Source of the DNA: Chimonanthus salicifolius
Taxonomy: Eukaryota > Streptophyta > Magnoliopsida > Laurales > Calycanthaceae
Reading direction: 5' to 3'
DNA length: 64,000 bases
NCBI GenBank assembly: GCA_013350335.1
Contig: CM023539.1
Span: forward strand, 47,602,631 to 47,666,630
Positions 24,901 through 37,521 of this stretch are shown here, one piece after another (within the stretch, counting starts at the first letter, position 1; every line of letters begins with the position of its first letter). The position numbers were made by a program, and so were the translations under genes. The notes under the pieces are model-generated. The model was not told the DNA's origin, searched no databases, and saw nothing but the letters and a program-made list of their open reading frames with translations.

Positions 24901-27900
24901 TCCTTATGATGCTTTTGTCCATTTGACAGTCACGATCAATATTTGTCAAGAATCTTAATTTTAAGACAACTGATGAGAGTCTAAGAAAGCATTTTAGTGA
25001 AAACTTGAAAAGTGGGCAGATCTGCAGTGTCAAGGTAATGTTGATGGTTGATTTGTCATGTACGTATCATCTCTATTGTAATTCCTCTGAATTACTGTCT
25101 TATCATGTTAAATTTAATTTTTTTTACAGATAAAGAAACATGTGAAAAATGGAAAGAACCTCTCCATGGGTTTTGGTTTTATACAGTTTGATTCTGTGGA
25201 GACAGCAACAAGTGTATGCAGGGATTTACAGGTAAATTGTATATGAAGGGCACTTATGCAGACCATTTATCATTTTCTAGCTTCTTTCTACTTGTAAGGG
25301 AAGAACATAATGTGACTTGGTGCCTGTTTACTGCAGGGATCTATTTTAGAAGGGCATGCTCTTATTTTGCAACTTTGTCATTCCAAAAAGGATGGAGAGC
25401 CACTTAAAAAAGTTGAAAAGGATAAGAGTTCTACAAAATTAATTGTGAGAAATGTTGCATTTGAGGCAACAGAGAAAGATCTGAGGCAGCTGTTTAGTGC
25501 ATTTGGCCAGGTAATGCTTGTTTATGGCCCTTTCCTGGAACATTCTTAAAATAGATAGATGATGACTTACTACCTTCCTAACCTGGAGTGCTTGTGTAAA
25601 CAGAGCACACTATGAATATGGGTATTGGGTCTGTGCAAGATGCGGGTCACTTATAACCAATTTTTTTGTATTAAAAATAATAAAATAATAAAAACTTGTT
25701 TAAGAATGAATGAAATAATATAAAAATGTTTTAATAGATAAAAATATAAAAACATTAAGTACTTTTTGTTGTCCCTTTATACTAGGATTTGATAAGCATT
25801 TGGTACTTGGTCCCTGGTGGGTACTCTGCTTGCACCTCTATTGTAGTAATTAGATTGTAAAACAAAGCTGGAAAATGGAAAATGCAAAATATTGGTCTGA
25901 AAGGTTTCAGAAAAATTGGTCATTTGTTTAAGGTGTATGTAGGTCCCTATGTTTTAGGCCATTTGCAGAAAAGTCCCTAGGTTTTCAATTGTTGTAATTT
26001 CATCCTTGACATTTGAAGATTGACTATAATTAGATCCATATAGTGCAAGTACATGAATAGTATTTTAAGAAACAATGAATTTTGGTGGCCCACTTGAACC
26101 AACATCTATATACCAAAGTGTGTATAACATGAAGAGACCATCACAGCGTTGTTAGATAGGCCATAAAAAGTAACAGTTTTCAAATGTTTAATTTTTATAG
26201 GCCAAAATCAAAATGCGAGGATGAGTTAATAGAGATGAAACTAGACCCAGTCCTTATACAATAAGTAACTATGCATTCAATCCCATCCAAAGGATTAGTA
26301 ATAAGAACTAGTCCTTTGGTAATAAGATAAATTTTTTAATTTGATTTTTGTAGTAAGCCGGAGATAGATTTCTTTGTGTTAAAGACACATGCACACTACC
26401 TACACCAGCCAGCTCTCCACACCGTGGAAGCCAATACCCCCTCCCCAGCCCAATTGATGGCTTGGGGTTTGTATGAACCTGACCTTGTTATCTGGACTGA
26501 CACCATGCAATACTGTGGATGTGCTGTGAAGTTCCTCCTGCAATTGCCTCTTTGCAGCCAACAACACAACTAATACAAAGGTTAGGCACCCCCCACTAGG
26601 GAGATTTCCTGGGATTAAGTCTATATGGATCATATTATTGGTTTTGATCTTGCCAGAACTGATTTTAATGTTTAACGAGAGGTTTTCATGTAAATATCCT
26701 TTGCAGTGTTATTTTACTTTATATCAAAACAATGATGATGAATAAGGTTTTGGTGGTGATGATGATTTTGACTTTTATGTCATCAACTGCACATTCTTTA
26801 TTCCTGTATGAAGTGTTTGTTGCTGATGAGTGGATTGCCACCTATGGAACCTCTTCACGTTGCTCATGGGTGTGCATCAAGATGCTCTATCACATCTTTG
26901 TACTCTTGATTGTATTAGTTAGTGCAGCATTTGAAATGATTAGAACTAACATTCTTGATTAGGGAAAAGAAACTGTCTTTATTGATAATGGTATTTGATC
27001 TTCTACTCATCTTTCAGTTTTCTTTTTAAATTATGCTACATTTGCCTTTGCCCTTCAGGATCTGAGAATTCTTTCCTGGACTGTCAGGATCTTCTTGGTA
27101 GAAATTCCAGCAGAATTTATATTTCTCCAAGTTCCAGAACTAGTGAATTCTGCTAATCTTGAAAATTGAGAATTCCTAGACCACTACGAATCTACTATTA
27201 TTACCTACTATAACGACCACAGTAAAAGGGATTTTTGTCGAGAATTTAAGAATTGCACAAAATACCAATTCCCTTCAATAATTCTGATCTACCAAACACA
27301 CCCTTGGGTCGATTTTGATCTGGTGAAATTGAATATGGAGATTCACCACTGTGGAAAGTGGTGATCACCTTGGAGGTGGTGAATCCTCATCTTGTGATTC
27401 ACCACTCTTATGTTTTTTTTTACTGGAGAAAGCATGTCAGAATACCTTTAGAATACTGTAAGGACAGAGGCAACTTTTAGAAAGGTCAAATTGGTTTGAC
27501 TAATGAAATGGATGCTTTCATGTCCTTTAAAAAAAATAGATGCTTTCACGAGGGTAGTTGGGTGGAGGCATTTCTCATCACTTGGAAGTGGTGGGAGGAG
27601 TTAAACCAGGCTTTTCTCCTGTAAGTTGCAATTTCAAATAGGAAATTTGTGATTTACTAGTGAAAGCTGTTACACCACCCAACATTTATATGCAACCCAG
27701 GTAATATCACCTGAAAAATCAACAATGACTAGGCTTCGAAAATGGCAAGGAACCTATGGAAGCCTTGTAGTAATACCAGCAATGAGTTTTCTTGGTTTCC
27801 ATATGGAACCTTAGTAATAACTTCATATATTAAAAGATAAAGAGGCACCAGAGGTACAAATACAAAAATAGCACAAAATAAAGCAGAAATAATATTACCC

Positions 27901-29554
27901 GAAAAATCGGTAACAAGTTTTCTTGGCTCCCAAAATTGCGAGGAACCAATGGAAACCTAGTAGTAATGTCACCTGAAAAATTAGCAATAAGTTGGCTCCC
28001 AAAATGGCAAGGAACCAATAGAAGTCTTGTGGAACTTATCTATCATTAGGAAGGCCTCATCAAGCCAAATTCTTTTTGGAAAATTTAATTGGTTTGGTCT
28101 TATTAGTTCCCCATTTTTTGTTGTTTATCTATTACATCAGTTGCATCTGTTCTTTGATGCCCTTTGAAATACTTTTTATTCTCTGTCTGAAATTCTTGTA
28201 TCTGTGTGTGCATGCAAATTTTTCATGTGTGTATGTTATAGAGGCTGTATTTGTGTATAGCTAGCTCACTAGTGCTTAAAGTAGCGTGGTAGCACCAAGC
28301 TCGTCCATACTCCTTACAGACTTGAGTGGAGAGAAATCCCACAGGAAAATTTCAAATTTGGTTCTAATTGATATTATTTTAACAAAATTTCTTGTTATTC
28401 AGATCAAGAGGTTGAGGCTGCCAAAGAAGTTTGGGGGCCACCGAGGATTTGCATTTGTTGAGTATGTTACAAAGCAAGAGGCACAGAATGCACTGCAAGC
28501 ACTTTCAAGCACCCATTTGTATGGCCGGCATCTGGTAAGGTTAATTCGTGACAGACTAGTGTGAGATTTGCAGGATGAATTGAAAGTTAGGAGTAAGGCC
28601 ACCGTCATGCTTGGGCTGGCTGTTAGAATTTCTGCAGCAACCCAGTGTTGGGATTCAACAGCCTGGTTAGGTTCTACAAGACTGACCCGGGTATGGCCAA
28701 TTGGCCATGCTTTTGAAGCATTTAAAAATATGTAACGGCCATTAAATCACATGGCCTGGTTCGGAACCAAAATATTGATCTGAAAGTGATATTAAGTCCA
28801 ACCTGTCTATTTGGATTCAGACTACCATTATTTTTATAATGCCCAAGAACTAGCATTGTCTGGTTTAACCCAAAATATTGATCTAAGAATGATGTTGACT
28901 AGAGGCTCAACTTGCCCATTTGATTCACCGTATAGATCTGAACCTAACCTGGTGATGGCCAGGTCTGAGGATGTGACTAGGGATGTGGCCTAGACTGTTG
29001 TCATTGTCAACTCCTTTTTTAATACGTGGAAGCCCACCGACCCCACTTCGTGGTAATCATAGGTAAAACCTCAGATTCATGACACCACCTACAAGAACCA
29101 TGGATCAGGTTAGATGCCCCAAGGGTTTGAGAGCAAGACCTCCCACACAAGATGAGAATATCCAATCACTCGCACAAGTAAAGCGATGGGTGTCATTGTT
29201 AACCCTTGTTCCAAGTTCAGGTCCTGCCTGATAAATAGGCCACTACAGCCATAGGTTTTGCCAAAGTCTAGGTCCTCTTTATGTCAGTCATCACCAGCTT
29301 TAATTCAGGTCTTATTTTTGGCTTGGGCTTACCCATTTCGTTCATTGTTAGCCTACATGTTTGTAGCCTCCTGATCTATAGCTCTTATTCACAACTTCCA
29401 GGTTCTGGAACGGGCAAAAGAGGGGGAGACCTTGGAAGAATTACGAGCACGAACAGCTGCTCAGTTCACAGATGGGCAGAGCGGGTTTCAGAATATGTCA
29501 AAGTTGTCCAAGAAGAGGAAATACACGCCAATTGTGGACGAAGGCACTGTTTAG
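9909..29554 (+). CDS. MRD1: MRD1/RBM19-type multiple RNA-binding-domain protein (rRNA processing)
   Basis: Fifteen exons: leader ending with AT at 9909-9910, 10108-10215, 10421-10535, 12164-12858, 13025-13156, 15828-15917, 16038-16155, 17869-18192, 22363-22427, 23381-23549, 24930-25034, 25130-25231, 25337-25510, 28403-28534, 29402-29554. They sum to 2484 nt (827 aa) with every phase consistent. The start ATG is formed across intron 1 (AT|G), giving [12 protein letters not shown]. Five RRMs are visible: about 1-78 (ICVKNL / RQFAFIGF), 294-372 (LFVRNL / KGFGYVLF), 489-557 (ILVKNL, RNP1 degenerate), 607-675 (IFVKNL / MGFGFIQF) and 708-782 (LIVRNV / RGFAFVEY). Residues 76-290 are a charged, acidic linker. 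The C-terminus is Lys-rich ([11 protein letters not shown]). In yeast and animals the family is nucleolar, binds the 35S pre-rRNA/U3 and drives 18S processing; the same role is inferred here. Introns carry LINE and TRIM insertions. Convergent with the receptor gene downstream. Confidence 0.95.
11400..11612 (+). mobile_element. LINE 3' UTR-like fragment in MRD1 intron 3
   Basis: Sequence of the type TTGTGGCTGTGC...GGTGCCTTCTGATTTGTATTC...TATAATAAAAGG followed by an A-rich tail is typical of the 3' end of plant LINEs. No coding part is left. The rest of intron 3 (10536-12163) is AT-rich with nothing else recognised, apart from (ATC)n at about 11690. Confidence 0.4.
13183..13199. repeat. Poly-C run in MRD1 intron 5
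   Basis: An uninterrupted run of about 17 C, 27 bp after the exon 5 donor. Its exact length is likely to vary between reads and individuals. Confidence 0.8.
13303..14825 (-). mobile_element. LINE 3' region in MRD1 intron 5, interrupted by a TRIM
   Basis: Minus-strand LINE with its poly-A tail at the low-coordinate end (T-run at 13303-13315). Reading minus from about 14720: a zinc-knuckle region ([16 protein letters not shown]), then RNase H starting [19 protein letters not shown] at about 14440-14380. The frame is broken by the TRIM at 13826-14337 and resumes as [34 protein letters not shown] and [17 protein letters not shown]. The 5' border is approximate. It is antisense to MRD1. Confidence 0.75.
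13826..14337 (+). mobile_element. TRIM retrotransposon, nested in a LINE
   Basis: Two LTRs, 13826-14007 (TGTAATACCC...GTCGTTATA) and 14137-14337 (TGCAATACCC...GTCGTTACA), flank a 129-bp internal region. This region begins with a tRNA-Met-type primer binding site (TGGTATCGGAGC, 14010 on) and ends with a purine-rich tract (AAGAGGGTGAAT) before LTR2. Target duplication CTACT / CTATT (4 of 5). There is no coding capacity, so this is a terminal-repeat retrotransposon in miniature. It splits the RNase H region of the minus-strand LINE. Confidence 0.85.
16560..17060 (+). mobile_element. LINE fragment in MRD1 intron 7
   Basis: Plus-strand coding remnant: 16818-17024 reads [20 protein letters not shown], then [19 protein letters not shown]. 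This is the zinc-knuckle/post-RT region typical of plant LINE ORF2. Upstream to about 16560 a broken version of the preceding C-rich region is present. No 3' UTR or tail was identified. Confidence 0.6.
17110..17527. mobile_element. Possible degenerate MITE in MRD1 intron 7
   Basis: The left part contains GGACATGGGACGGGGACGG and the right part the near-inverted GCCGTCCCTGTTCCCATGTCC, with further ACACG/CGTGT-type short repeats between them. The structure suggests a palindromic non-autonomous DNA transposon. Ends and target duplication were not resolved. Confidence 0.35.
19192..19973 (+). mobile_element. TRIM retrotransposon in MRD1 intron 8
   Basis: LTR1 19192-19502 (TGTAATGGCC...GACCATTACA) and LTR2 19696-19973 (TGTAATGTTC...GACCGTTACA) flank a 193-bp internal segment. 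It begins with a TGGTATCAAAGC primer binding site (19505 on) and ends with a TTAAGGGGGGTGGAT polypurine tract. The 5-bp target duplication TTAAT is perfect (19187-19191 and 19974-19978). No coding sequence. The LTRs have diverged by substitutions and small indels, so the insertion is not recent. Confidence 0.92.
20930..21720 (-). mobile_element. LINE RNase H fragment in MRD1 intron 8
   Basis: The minus strand reads [20 protein letters not shown] around 21410-21350, then [18 protein letters not shown] near 21200, the first and second motifs of plant LINE RNase H. Between them a roughly 50-bp piece (TTCCTTTTAGCCTACTGG) is tandemly duplicated, which breaks the frame. Upstream minus-strand sequence to about 21720 resembles the zinc-knuckle region. 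Boundaries are approximate. Confidence 0.6.
22860..22960 (-). mobile_element. Short LINE tail in MRD1 intron 9
   Basis: A T-run at 22860-22870, then AAAATAACTTCATTGATCAAG, matches the 3' end style of minus-strand LINE insertions elsewhere in this gene (T-run, then TTCATTGAAGCAAAG). Only the tail is recognisable. Confidence 0.3.
24062..24520 (-). mobile_element. 5'-truncated LINE with intact target duplication, MRD1 intron 10
   Basis: The minus strand encodes the end of an RNase H domain ([17 protein letters not shown], then [18 protein letters not shown]), followed by about 220 bp of 3' UTR and an A-tail (T-run at 24065-24079). The 14-15 bp direct repeat GCTTTTTAACCCCA(T) is present at 24047-24061 and 24521-24535, defining both ends. 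The element is about 460 bp, severely 5'-truncated, as expected from target-primed reverse transcription. Confidence 0.88.
25511..28402. other. MRD1 intron 13: long intron with no recognised element
   Basis: The second-longest intron of MRD1 (2.9 kb). At 27700-28030 a phrase of the type AATATCACCTGAAAAATC...GGCTCCCAAAATGGCAAGGAACC recurs three times with different spacing (see the separate repeat entry). No LINE, LTR or open frame of note was recognised in the remainder. Confidence 0.5.
27700..28030. repeat. Three dispersed copies of a roughly 75-bp phrase in MRD1 intron 13
   Basis: Units beginning at about 27708, 27891 and 27964 share a CCTGAAAAATC/TT start, a CTTGGCTCCCAAAATGGCAAGGAACC-like middle and a GGAAGCCTTGTAGTAAT-like end, with substitutions. 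The first two are separated by extra sequence. Origin unknown. Confidence 0.55.
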
Positions 29555-32026
29555 TTTGAAAAGATTACAGGTTCTTAATGCATGGATTAGAGGTCTTGTA
29601 ATTGTTGAGCGGAATTTTAGTTTTGTCACATTGTGTTTATTAATTATAATTATCATCCGCTAATGGTATGCCCTCAGTTTTGTCATGAGGGCGCTCGTCT
29701 ATCTCAGCATGACTGCCATTGTATATAGAAGAGCCTTGTAGTTCTTACCATGGCTAGGGAGTTTTTGAGTCGGAATTCCTCTCATGGGTGTGGGTGGTTA
29801 TCATAAAATAGTGAACAAATTGCTGAGTGTATGTTTCGAGGGGAGTTTCCTTTCACTTTTATACTAAATTGGCTGTGATCCAAAGGGGAAATACAAAATG
29901 TTTTTGGACACAAACTTTGTATCAAACTTTGCACAGGGGCCTATTTGGTAGGTCATTCGTAGAATGAAAATGAATTTTTATTCAGAATGAAAACAATATC
30001 GTCTTTTCAAGGAGATTAGTAGAGATGAAAAACAAGAAATAATTCTCAATTTTCTCAACCATTCTTTATATCAAAGCAATGTTTGGAAACTCAAAACTCA
30101 GACTTAGACCATAAATCCCATCGAGTTGAGAAAGTCGGCAGAGCTTTTTCAGAAAATTGAAAAAACTTGGAAAAGCTTGCCGACTCGTTGGACTTGATAT
30201 CTTGTTGAGTTGAGCCGACTTGGATTGACATGTTCGAGTCATTTCCAAATTTTAAACAACTTTTTTGAAATCATTATATTCTCAATGATTTTTCATCATT
30301 CTAAATATCAAGCATGACCTATGAAAGCTGAATTGGTTCCAGTTTGGAATTGTTCGGTTTTCTACTTCAGAGGGAATACTGCTTTTGTTGGTATACGGCC
30401 AATGAGCATAGTGTCATGTAAAGGAGTTGAGAAATGTGAAAAATAGGAAAATGAATGTATTATCTGTTCAGACTTTGCATCGGTAAAAGTTGTAAACTTT
30501 AAGGTGATGTTCATTTTACAACTAATGGAAAATAAATAAGCACAGAAAATGACACTTTTCTCTCATCTTTCATAAAATAAGAAATCCATTTTATGTCTCA
30601 TGAGATGGATAAAAATATTAATGAGTGGGGGATTTTCTACACTTAGTGAATAGCATTTTCAAATGATTTTTGATGCAAACAATAAAAATGTTGGATTTTC
30701 GTAGTTGGTTATGGTGGCGATTTTACGGCATTGGTAGATGACATGGATTGCATCCCAACACAATTTTTTCTATGGATTTGGTTTTCTTTGGAAAAGAAAA
30801 AAGAAAAACAACTATTGGGTAGCTCGCATCATGTGTTGGTAACTTGGGTAATGGTTAATGGGATGGCGAGGAATCTATGGATCGTCTCTTCCTCCACAGT
30901 CCTTTCCTCTCCCCCCGTTTGATTATAAATTTAATATCCCTCTTCTCTGTTCATCAGACTATCCCTTCTCTTAGATGGTTGGGGGGTTAGGGCCCTAATG
31001 GAAGAAAGGCCAAATATATATAATGAAATTAGTATTTTATCACTCTCCCGACACTTCCAGTTTTATTTAGCCTTTTTTAACCAAAGGTGTCCAGTTGTCT
31101 CATCCGATTAATCCTCAAATTATGTGAAAACTTCCCAATCTATACACACCAAATAAATTTAATGGAGTGACTCTTGGAATTGAGTGTAAATCAAACACAA
31201 GACCCCCACTTCCCGAGGCGAGTTTTTGGATGTCAAGCCAACTCCTCCAGTTTTATTTACTTCCATTCTTTCTCTGTATGACATGAGTTTGGTGAGTTGA
31301 GGACTTGAGATTTAGCAGTGCTCCACTTAGGCATCCTTCTCAATATTTTAATTTCGCTTTTATTTTTTTTTTGGTAATGACTTATGATTGAAGTTTCCAT
31401 TCTCACTTAAATAAAAAAACAAAACAAAACACACTCTTCCATGACCTTGACTTGGAGGTTGAAGATCGATCTCAGCATTACTCAATTATCTTATTGTTCA
31501 ATGCAATTGTTGATTGATGAAGACCAGTCCCTCAATTATCTATTGTTCAATGCAATAGAGTAATGGCCTCCATTGGTTAATAGATAATTGAGGCATTACT
31601 CAATTATCCTTTTCCTTTGCTGTGGAACATAAATAATTTTTTCTTCTTCTTCGAGATTACTTGTATTCATTCATATCTAGCTTTATTATGCTTCAATAAT
31701 AATTTACATCATATTTATTTCCATGTACAGAATGAAAAGGATCGATTTTCTCCTCATGTGAGATTGACCATCACGATTTCTCTTAAGGAAGAGGCTAAAA
31801 GGGAAAGAAAAGCCGGATTCTTCTGCTGCCGACGATGGTTGAATGTGTCTGGAAGTATATACTCACCAACACCCATCTCTTACTCAAGAAAGCTTGTCTG
31901 TTCTAATTTGGCACTTCAGCTGATATAGATCCACAATCAAAAGGGTGTAACCAGACCATACTGTAAGGAATTATGGTTGGAAAATAAATAAAATATTAAC
32001 AATAGTTCATTAAGGATAAATACCTC
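29555..32026. other. Intergenic region between convergent MRD1 and VSR genes
   Basis: This holds the 3' UTRs of both genes and decayed repeats. At 31080-31260 lies a SINE-like piece related to the one in terpene synthase intron 1. At 31375-31610 several short phrases (CTCAATTATC...TTGTTCAATGCAAT) are repeated. A 103-codon frame at 31617-31928 was not accepted as a gene because it resembles no family I know. Confidence 0.45.
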
Positions 32027-35000
32027 TTACACTGCACCCTGCCTTAGTGGTTGAACCTCATTCTGCTGGTTGTCAAGAGGCATGTACTGTGACATGATAG
32101 CCATGATCTCCGAATCCATGTAAGACTGCAAAACATAGTGAATAACATCACACATTTCATAATGCAGAAGTTCTATGTGAGCTGCTATCAATCTATATAA
32201 AAAAATTATCATGTTCTAGAGCATCAGTTCGGTAAATTTACCCGGAGTCTGTATTTGTAGAATATGTAACCAGCTATGCCGATGCCAACCACACCGAATA
32301 GAACTAAGAATGTCAGAAACCAAGCAAACTTTGATGAATTCCTTCCTGTACGTTAAATAAGTGATGATTAAATGATGAATATAAGAATTCATTACATCAT
32401 CTTAAATGGAATGTGATGGATTGAGGTCCATTATCCATCACAAAAACTGAAGTGAACATCAAGACATTGGAATCCTGTTCATTGCCTCAGCAAACTTCGA
32501 ATATTATAAGTCATCAAGGGAAATAGAGTGAACCCCTTATCCCAGTCATGTCTGTTTGTGAACGTTAGATACTTCTATTCTCTAACTGATTATGGGTGCA
32601 AACAGGAAACCTATGCAAATGGGATGCAATGATACAGATAAAAAAAAATCTTTGAAGTCTGTAACACAATATTTTTAAATTGTCATATTAATCCATCTAA
32701 ATGCAATGGTAAGAACATTTCAGAATTCAAAAATGAACATTTGCAATATTAAAGTATGCAAATATAAATTCAATGCTTAAATATTTCAATATTTGGTAAG
32801 AGTATCCAGAGTCCAGACTGCAGCCTGCCGGGTTCTGAGAAGAATCACATTTAGTTGCACCGTAAACCAGAATGGGGGTGAGTTCCAAATATTTGCCTTC
32901 ATAAAAGTTAGGTCTTCAAAATGCAAATTTCAACAAGATACCTGTGACTTTTCTTCATTTATCTGGCAATTATTTGGTCCTAGTATTTGTAAATATAATG
33001 TGGTTAGCTCTTTTTAAATAGTATAATGTGGTTACTTGTGTACACCATTAAAGTCTGGCCATCAAGATGTTGGAGATGTCTGGGAATCTTTTCATGGGTT
33101 ATTAGGTTGATCAATTCAATGGGGATTGGTCAAGGATCATGAAATTGTATTTGATAGAGTAGCATTCGCTTATGTTGCTATGTTTATCTTTCTTGAGTTG
33201 AGTTTTCTGCCCCATCTCCTCTTTGGAGTGGATCTCAATCTTTCTTTCATCCTTAATAGTATCTTTTTGCTCTCTCTCTCTCTCTCTCTCTCTTCAAAAG
33301 GAAAAGAAAAAAAGAAAGGGGTTAAAATGTGCTTAATTAATTAATGGAACAATGAGGTGATAATTATGCTTAGCACAAAACAATGAGTATAATGTATCCA
33401 TGTGCACACCGATTAAAAAGTAAATTACTCCGGCAACATATTTCTATTTTTACTACCATAATATTTATCCTCACCGATGCAGGTATCTTGTTCTGCTAAG
33501 TACAGACGGTCTCCCTTGCACTTGCACTCAAATCCACCCCATGTATCCTTACAAGTGCAACCATCACATTGGCAGGCCAGGCCTTCCTTGCATTCATCAA
33601 CATCTGATGTACAAGGGAAAAGAAGAGTCATGGTTTGATATAATGCAGATATTATATACTACGTACAAAGAATCCAAAACAGAATCAAAATAGAATCACA
33701 GTATTGCACCTTCACATTTGTAACCATCTCCACGGAACCCAGGTGGGCAGTGACAACCCTTTAAGTCAGATTCCTTTTACAATCAGGGAAAAAAAGTGAG
33801 AACGATAGTTCAATGAAGTTTATTCTGAAATACTAGCAATTTGAGTTATGACACAAGTCTAGAACATGAAATACAGATAATAGTGATAACATCTTTAACC
33901 AATAATGATGATGATGATAGAGATTAGATCACGGAACTGAGCAAGCTGAAAAGGTCCGTCCATTTCTAGTCTGTGACCAGCAGCCTCCATTATTTATTGC
34001 ACATCGTCCAGGGCCAATGGCTGCCAAAGAGAAGAAACAAATAAGCTTCAACAATAATCAGCAGTCAAGGGCATCATCATTTTAGCACAAATTTAGAAAT
34101 TGATTACAATCTTAGTAAAATGGAAAAGGTGTAAACCACACATCTCTTGCTCTTTTACTTTTATTTAGTTACGAAGTTCATTAATAAAGAAAGAGAAGAG
34201 TAGACTATTATAGAAGTATACTGTCAGTTGCCCAAGAGAAACTGTACATGAATGATAGACTGGTGTGAAATTCATTTTGAAGCAGAAACAAATGAAGAGA
34301 TACTTAACATAATATTTGAAACAGCATTAAAAACATCCTTAGCTGAGATGAAGAAAACAAAAGTTTGTGATGAGATGGTATAGTGTACAGCTATATAAGT
34401 AAGGGTTTTGTTGGTTGAATTTGGAGTTGGATGGTTAAGTGAACTATTTAACAAATTATGATTAAAAGAAAATCACAAAGAATGGAAAAACAACACTGCG
34501 CTTCCATTTTATAAAAATAAGGGAAAAGTTCAGAGTTGTGCTAATTAGTTAGCCAGTAATCCTATGAGTCATATACTATGAAACATTGGGAGGGAGTAAT
34601 TAAGCAACTCCTGAGACAATAGTCTACTATTTCACAGTAGTTTGGGTTTATGCCAAGTGGTCTGTTTGTGACTAAAATATCTTTTGAGATTCTGTTTGTG
34701 ATTCATGAGAAAGATCTTAGAATCATCATCATCATCATCATCTTCTTTTGAGACTCTCTTTGTGACTAAAATATCTTAGTATAGAAGAAGAGATTAAATT
34801 ACCCTCAGGAACCATCTGTCCATAAGTTGCTTCATGATTTTTACATGGCATGATTCTAATAGAATGGTTGTGTATGAATATTTGACTCCATTTGCTCGAG
34901 CTGATGTGGTTTCAGAGGTGTACAAAAATGATGATGGTCTTTGTTTGTAACAAGATTCTTCAGGTCCTAAGAGTTATTATTTGCTATTCTCATGCATGTT

Positions 35001-37459
35001 TCACTTCATAGAGATTGTTTTCCATCAATCAATACTACCATGAATCAATTCAAATATAGAACATCTGCAGTCAAAGAGCTCGTCCCTATTCTTCTTCTTA
35101 CTGCACATACATGGGAAGGATAAACAAATACTCCTACCATCCTACTGTATAGAACCAATGCAGTTGATTCACAAACACCTGCAAAAAGAACACGGACACT
35201 ATGCTAGAGAAAAAAGAATTCAAAACAACAAGTAGAAGTAAAGATGGTTCACTAAATTGAATACAAAATTACAATGAAGAGTCATGTCTTTATAAAAGAG
35301 GAAAGTGGAATATTTGAGTGATGAGAAAAGACATATAGCACCTACCTTCACAAACTGTATAACCATCTCCATGATATTGGACACCGTCTACTGCAGGGCA
35401 TTCACAAATTCTTCCTCTGAAAGTGTCCTACAAAAAGCAATAATTGAATTACTGATGACTGAAGTAGTTCAAATGTTGAAATTCAATCTCTTCCGAATAT
35501 AGTGTTCAGAAAAGGAGGGAGGATAGGTCGACCACTGAAACAATGGACAAAAGGGGAAAATGACATGTTAGATTGTAGAGTGATTGATGGTTTGGTTTAT
35601 GATGATAATGATGATGATTATAGTGTTTAGTAAATTAGTTTAGGAATTGAAAATAACAAGATCCAAGTGACAAAAGAATCTTATTTACGAAACCTTGCAA
35701 GCACTTGTATTAGTATGCAAGTCCTGCCAACAGCCACCATTTCTTTCTAGGCACTCATTAGTCTCAAGATCTGCAAACATAACAAGACAATGACAAAGAA
35801 TTAAAAATAGGCCCAAAAGTGGAATTGCAATAACCAATAATATTACAAGACACGAGTATATAGACCTCCACTCAGACAAACTCGAGGTTCAGTGGATTCT
35901 TTAAAGCCTGCACATACAGCCTTCAAAACAGCAGTTCTCTCCAATTTACCTTCAAAGCAAGCAAAAGAAGAAAAGTTACACACCAAAATAGTTCTGAAAT
36001 GAAATCTCTCCATTGAATGATAATGAACAGATACTTGATAGCTAACCATCCAAATACTAACCAGTTGTAAGTGCAATTGACTGTTCTGAGTCAATTAAAA
36101 AAATTTCATGTTATAATTTTTTTTCCAATGGTAAAATCTATATAAAATAAATGCAAGAAACAAGGAAAAACATGAAAATTGTTAAAGCAAAAAAAAAACT
36201 ACATGGTGGCTTTGCATGTAACAATAAATTCTACGAAGAGGTTAAACAAAGGAATGATAAAAAATGTAGGGATCTTAAGACAGGCCAAGATAACTATGAT
36301 ATTAAATTGAAAAAGAAGCCTGCAATGAAGTAAAACTAACAAGAGCAAAAATGCAACAAGTGTTACTACTAAATTAAGTTTGTCAACTTCTGACAGTTTC
36401 ATTTTGACAGAGATTTCATGGTTTGAATCATCTAATCACCTTTTTTTTTTTTTTTAAAAGTAAGAAATGTCATGATACAGAACTTGAAAACCAGTCTAAA
36501 CGATTAATATGGAATCTCAGTTTCATCATCATCATCTCAGCCACAAATATCAAATCTGAATATGAAATCTATAATATTGTAAACAAAGTAAAATATCATA
36601 AATAAGTCCAAGCCAAAATGGTTGAAGGCTGTTTCATATGATCTTTTCAATGAAGGGGTTGAATTTTGTAAAAATAGCATTTCTCCCATGATGTTATGGA
36701 GCTTGAAAAGAAAGGAGAAAAGTGCTATTTTTCACAAAAAAATACATGATAATGAAGTGGAACTATGAGCATCAAGGAGTGGAGATGGGAAACTTTTATA
36801 TCATTTTCCCTTCCAATTGCCAAAGGGACTTGCATTAGGCTTCAGCCAATTCAAGGAACCATTCACTAAATTTCAGATTAAGTTATAGTTATCAAATATT
36901 TTAAGTGAATCCAACAATGTGCTAACTCTAATGTTGTAAAGGACTTCTACTGAACATCTTCTCCTTAAGATGTTTTTTCCATTTTATTTTTAATACATAT
37001 TTTCTTTTTGATATGCAGAAAGTGTAACCATCATGACTGGATGAATAATAAACAGAGGTATTCACCAGAATAAATAAATATCAAATAAAAACTATGTTTA
37101 TTGCATAACCAACCTCGGTACTGTACATTATTAATGACTAGAGTTGGCAAAATGGTCACATCACCACGAGAACCATGACCAATCTGACAATTAAGAAGAA
37201 AGATGACGATGGTGTAAGCAAGCATGGACAAATTAGTACATATGTAATATCATAAGCACAGTAGTCAAAGCGCAAAAGCAATAAATGTCTGATGAAAAAT
37301 ATAAATTAAATAAATAAAAGAAAAGAAGAAAAGACCTGGAGTTCTTGCTCAGCTTTCAACACCGGATTCTCAACATCAGCTTCACGATCGCCCATGCAAT
37401 TTTTGATCTTTTCTAGTGGTAAATCTGGTGAATGACATAAAACATGAGAGATAGAGATA

Positions 37460-37521
<62 letters not shown>

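Noticed and set aside
29938..30330. A MITE with GTTTGG-type ends in the MRD1-VSR spacer
   Set aside because: Some inverted similarity (GTTTGGAAACTCA / GAGTCATTTCCAAAT) exists, but ends and target duplication could not be fixed.
31617..31928. 103-codon plus-strand ORF beside the VSR 3' end
   Set aside because: No recognisable family and no credible partner exons; it lies antisense to the probable VSR 3' UTR region.
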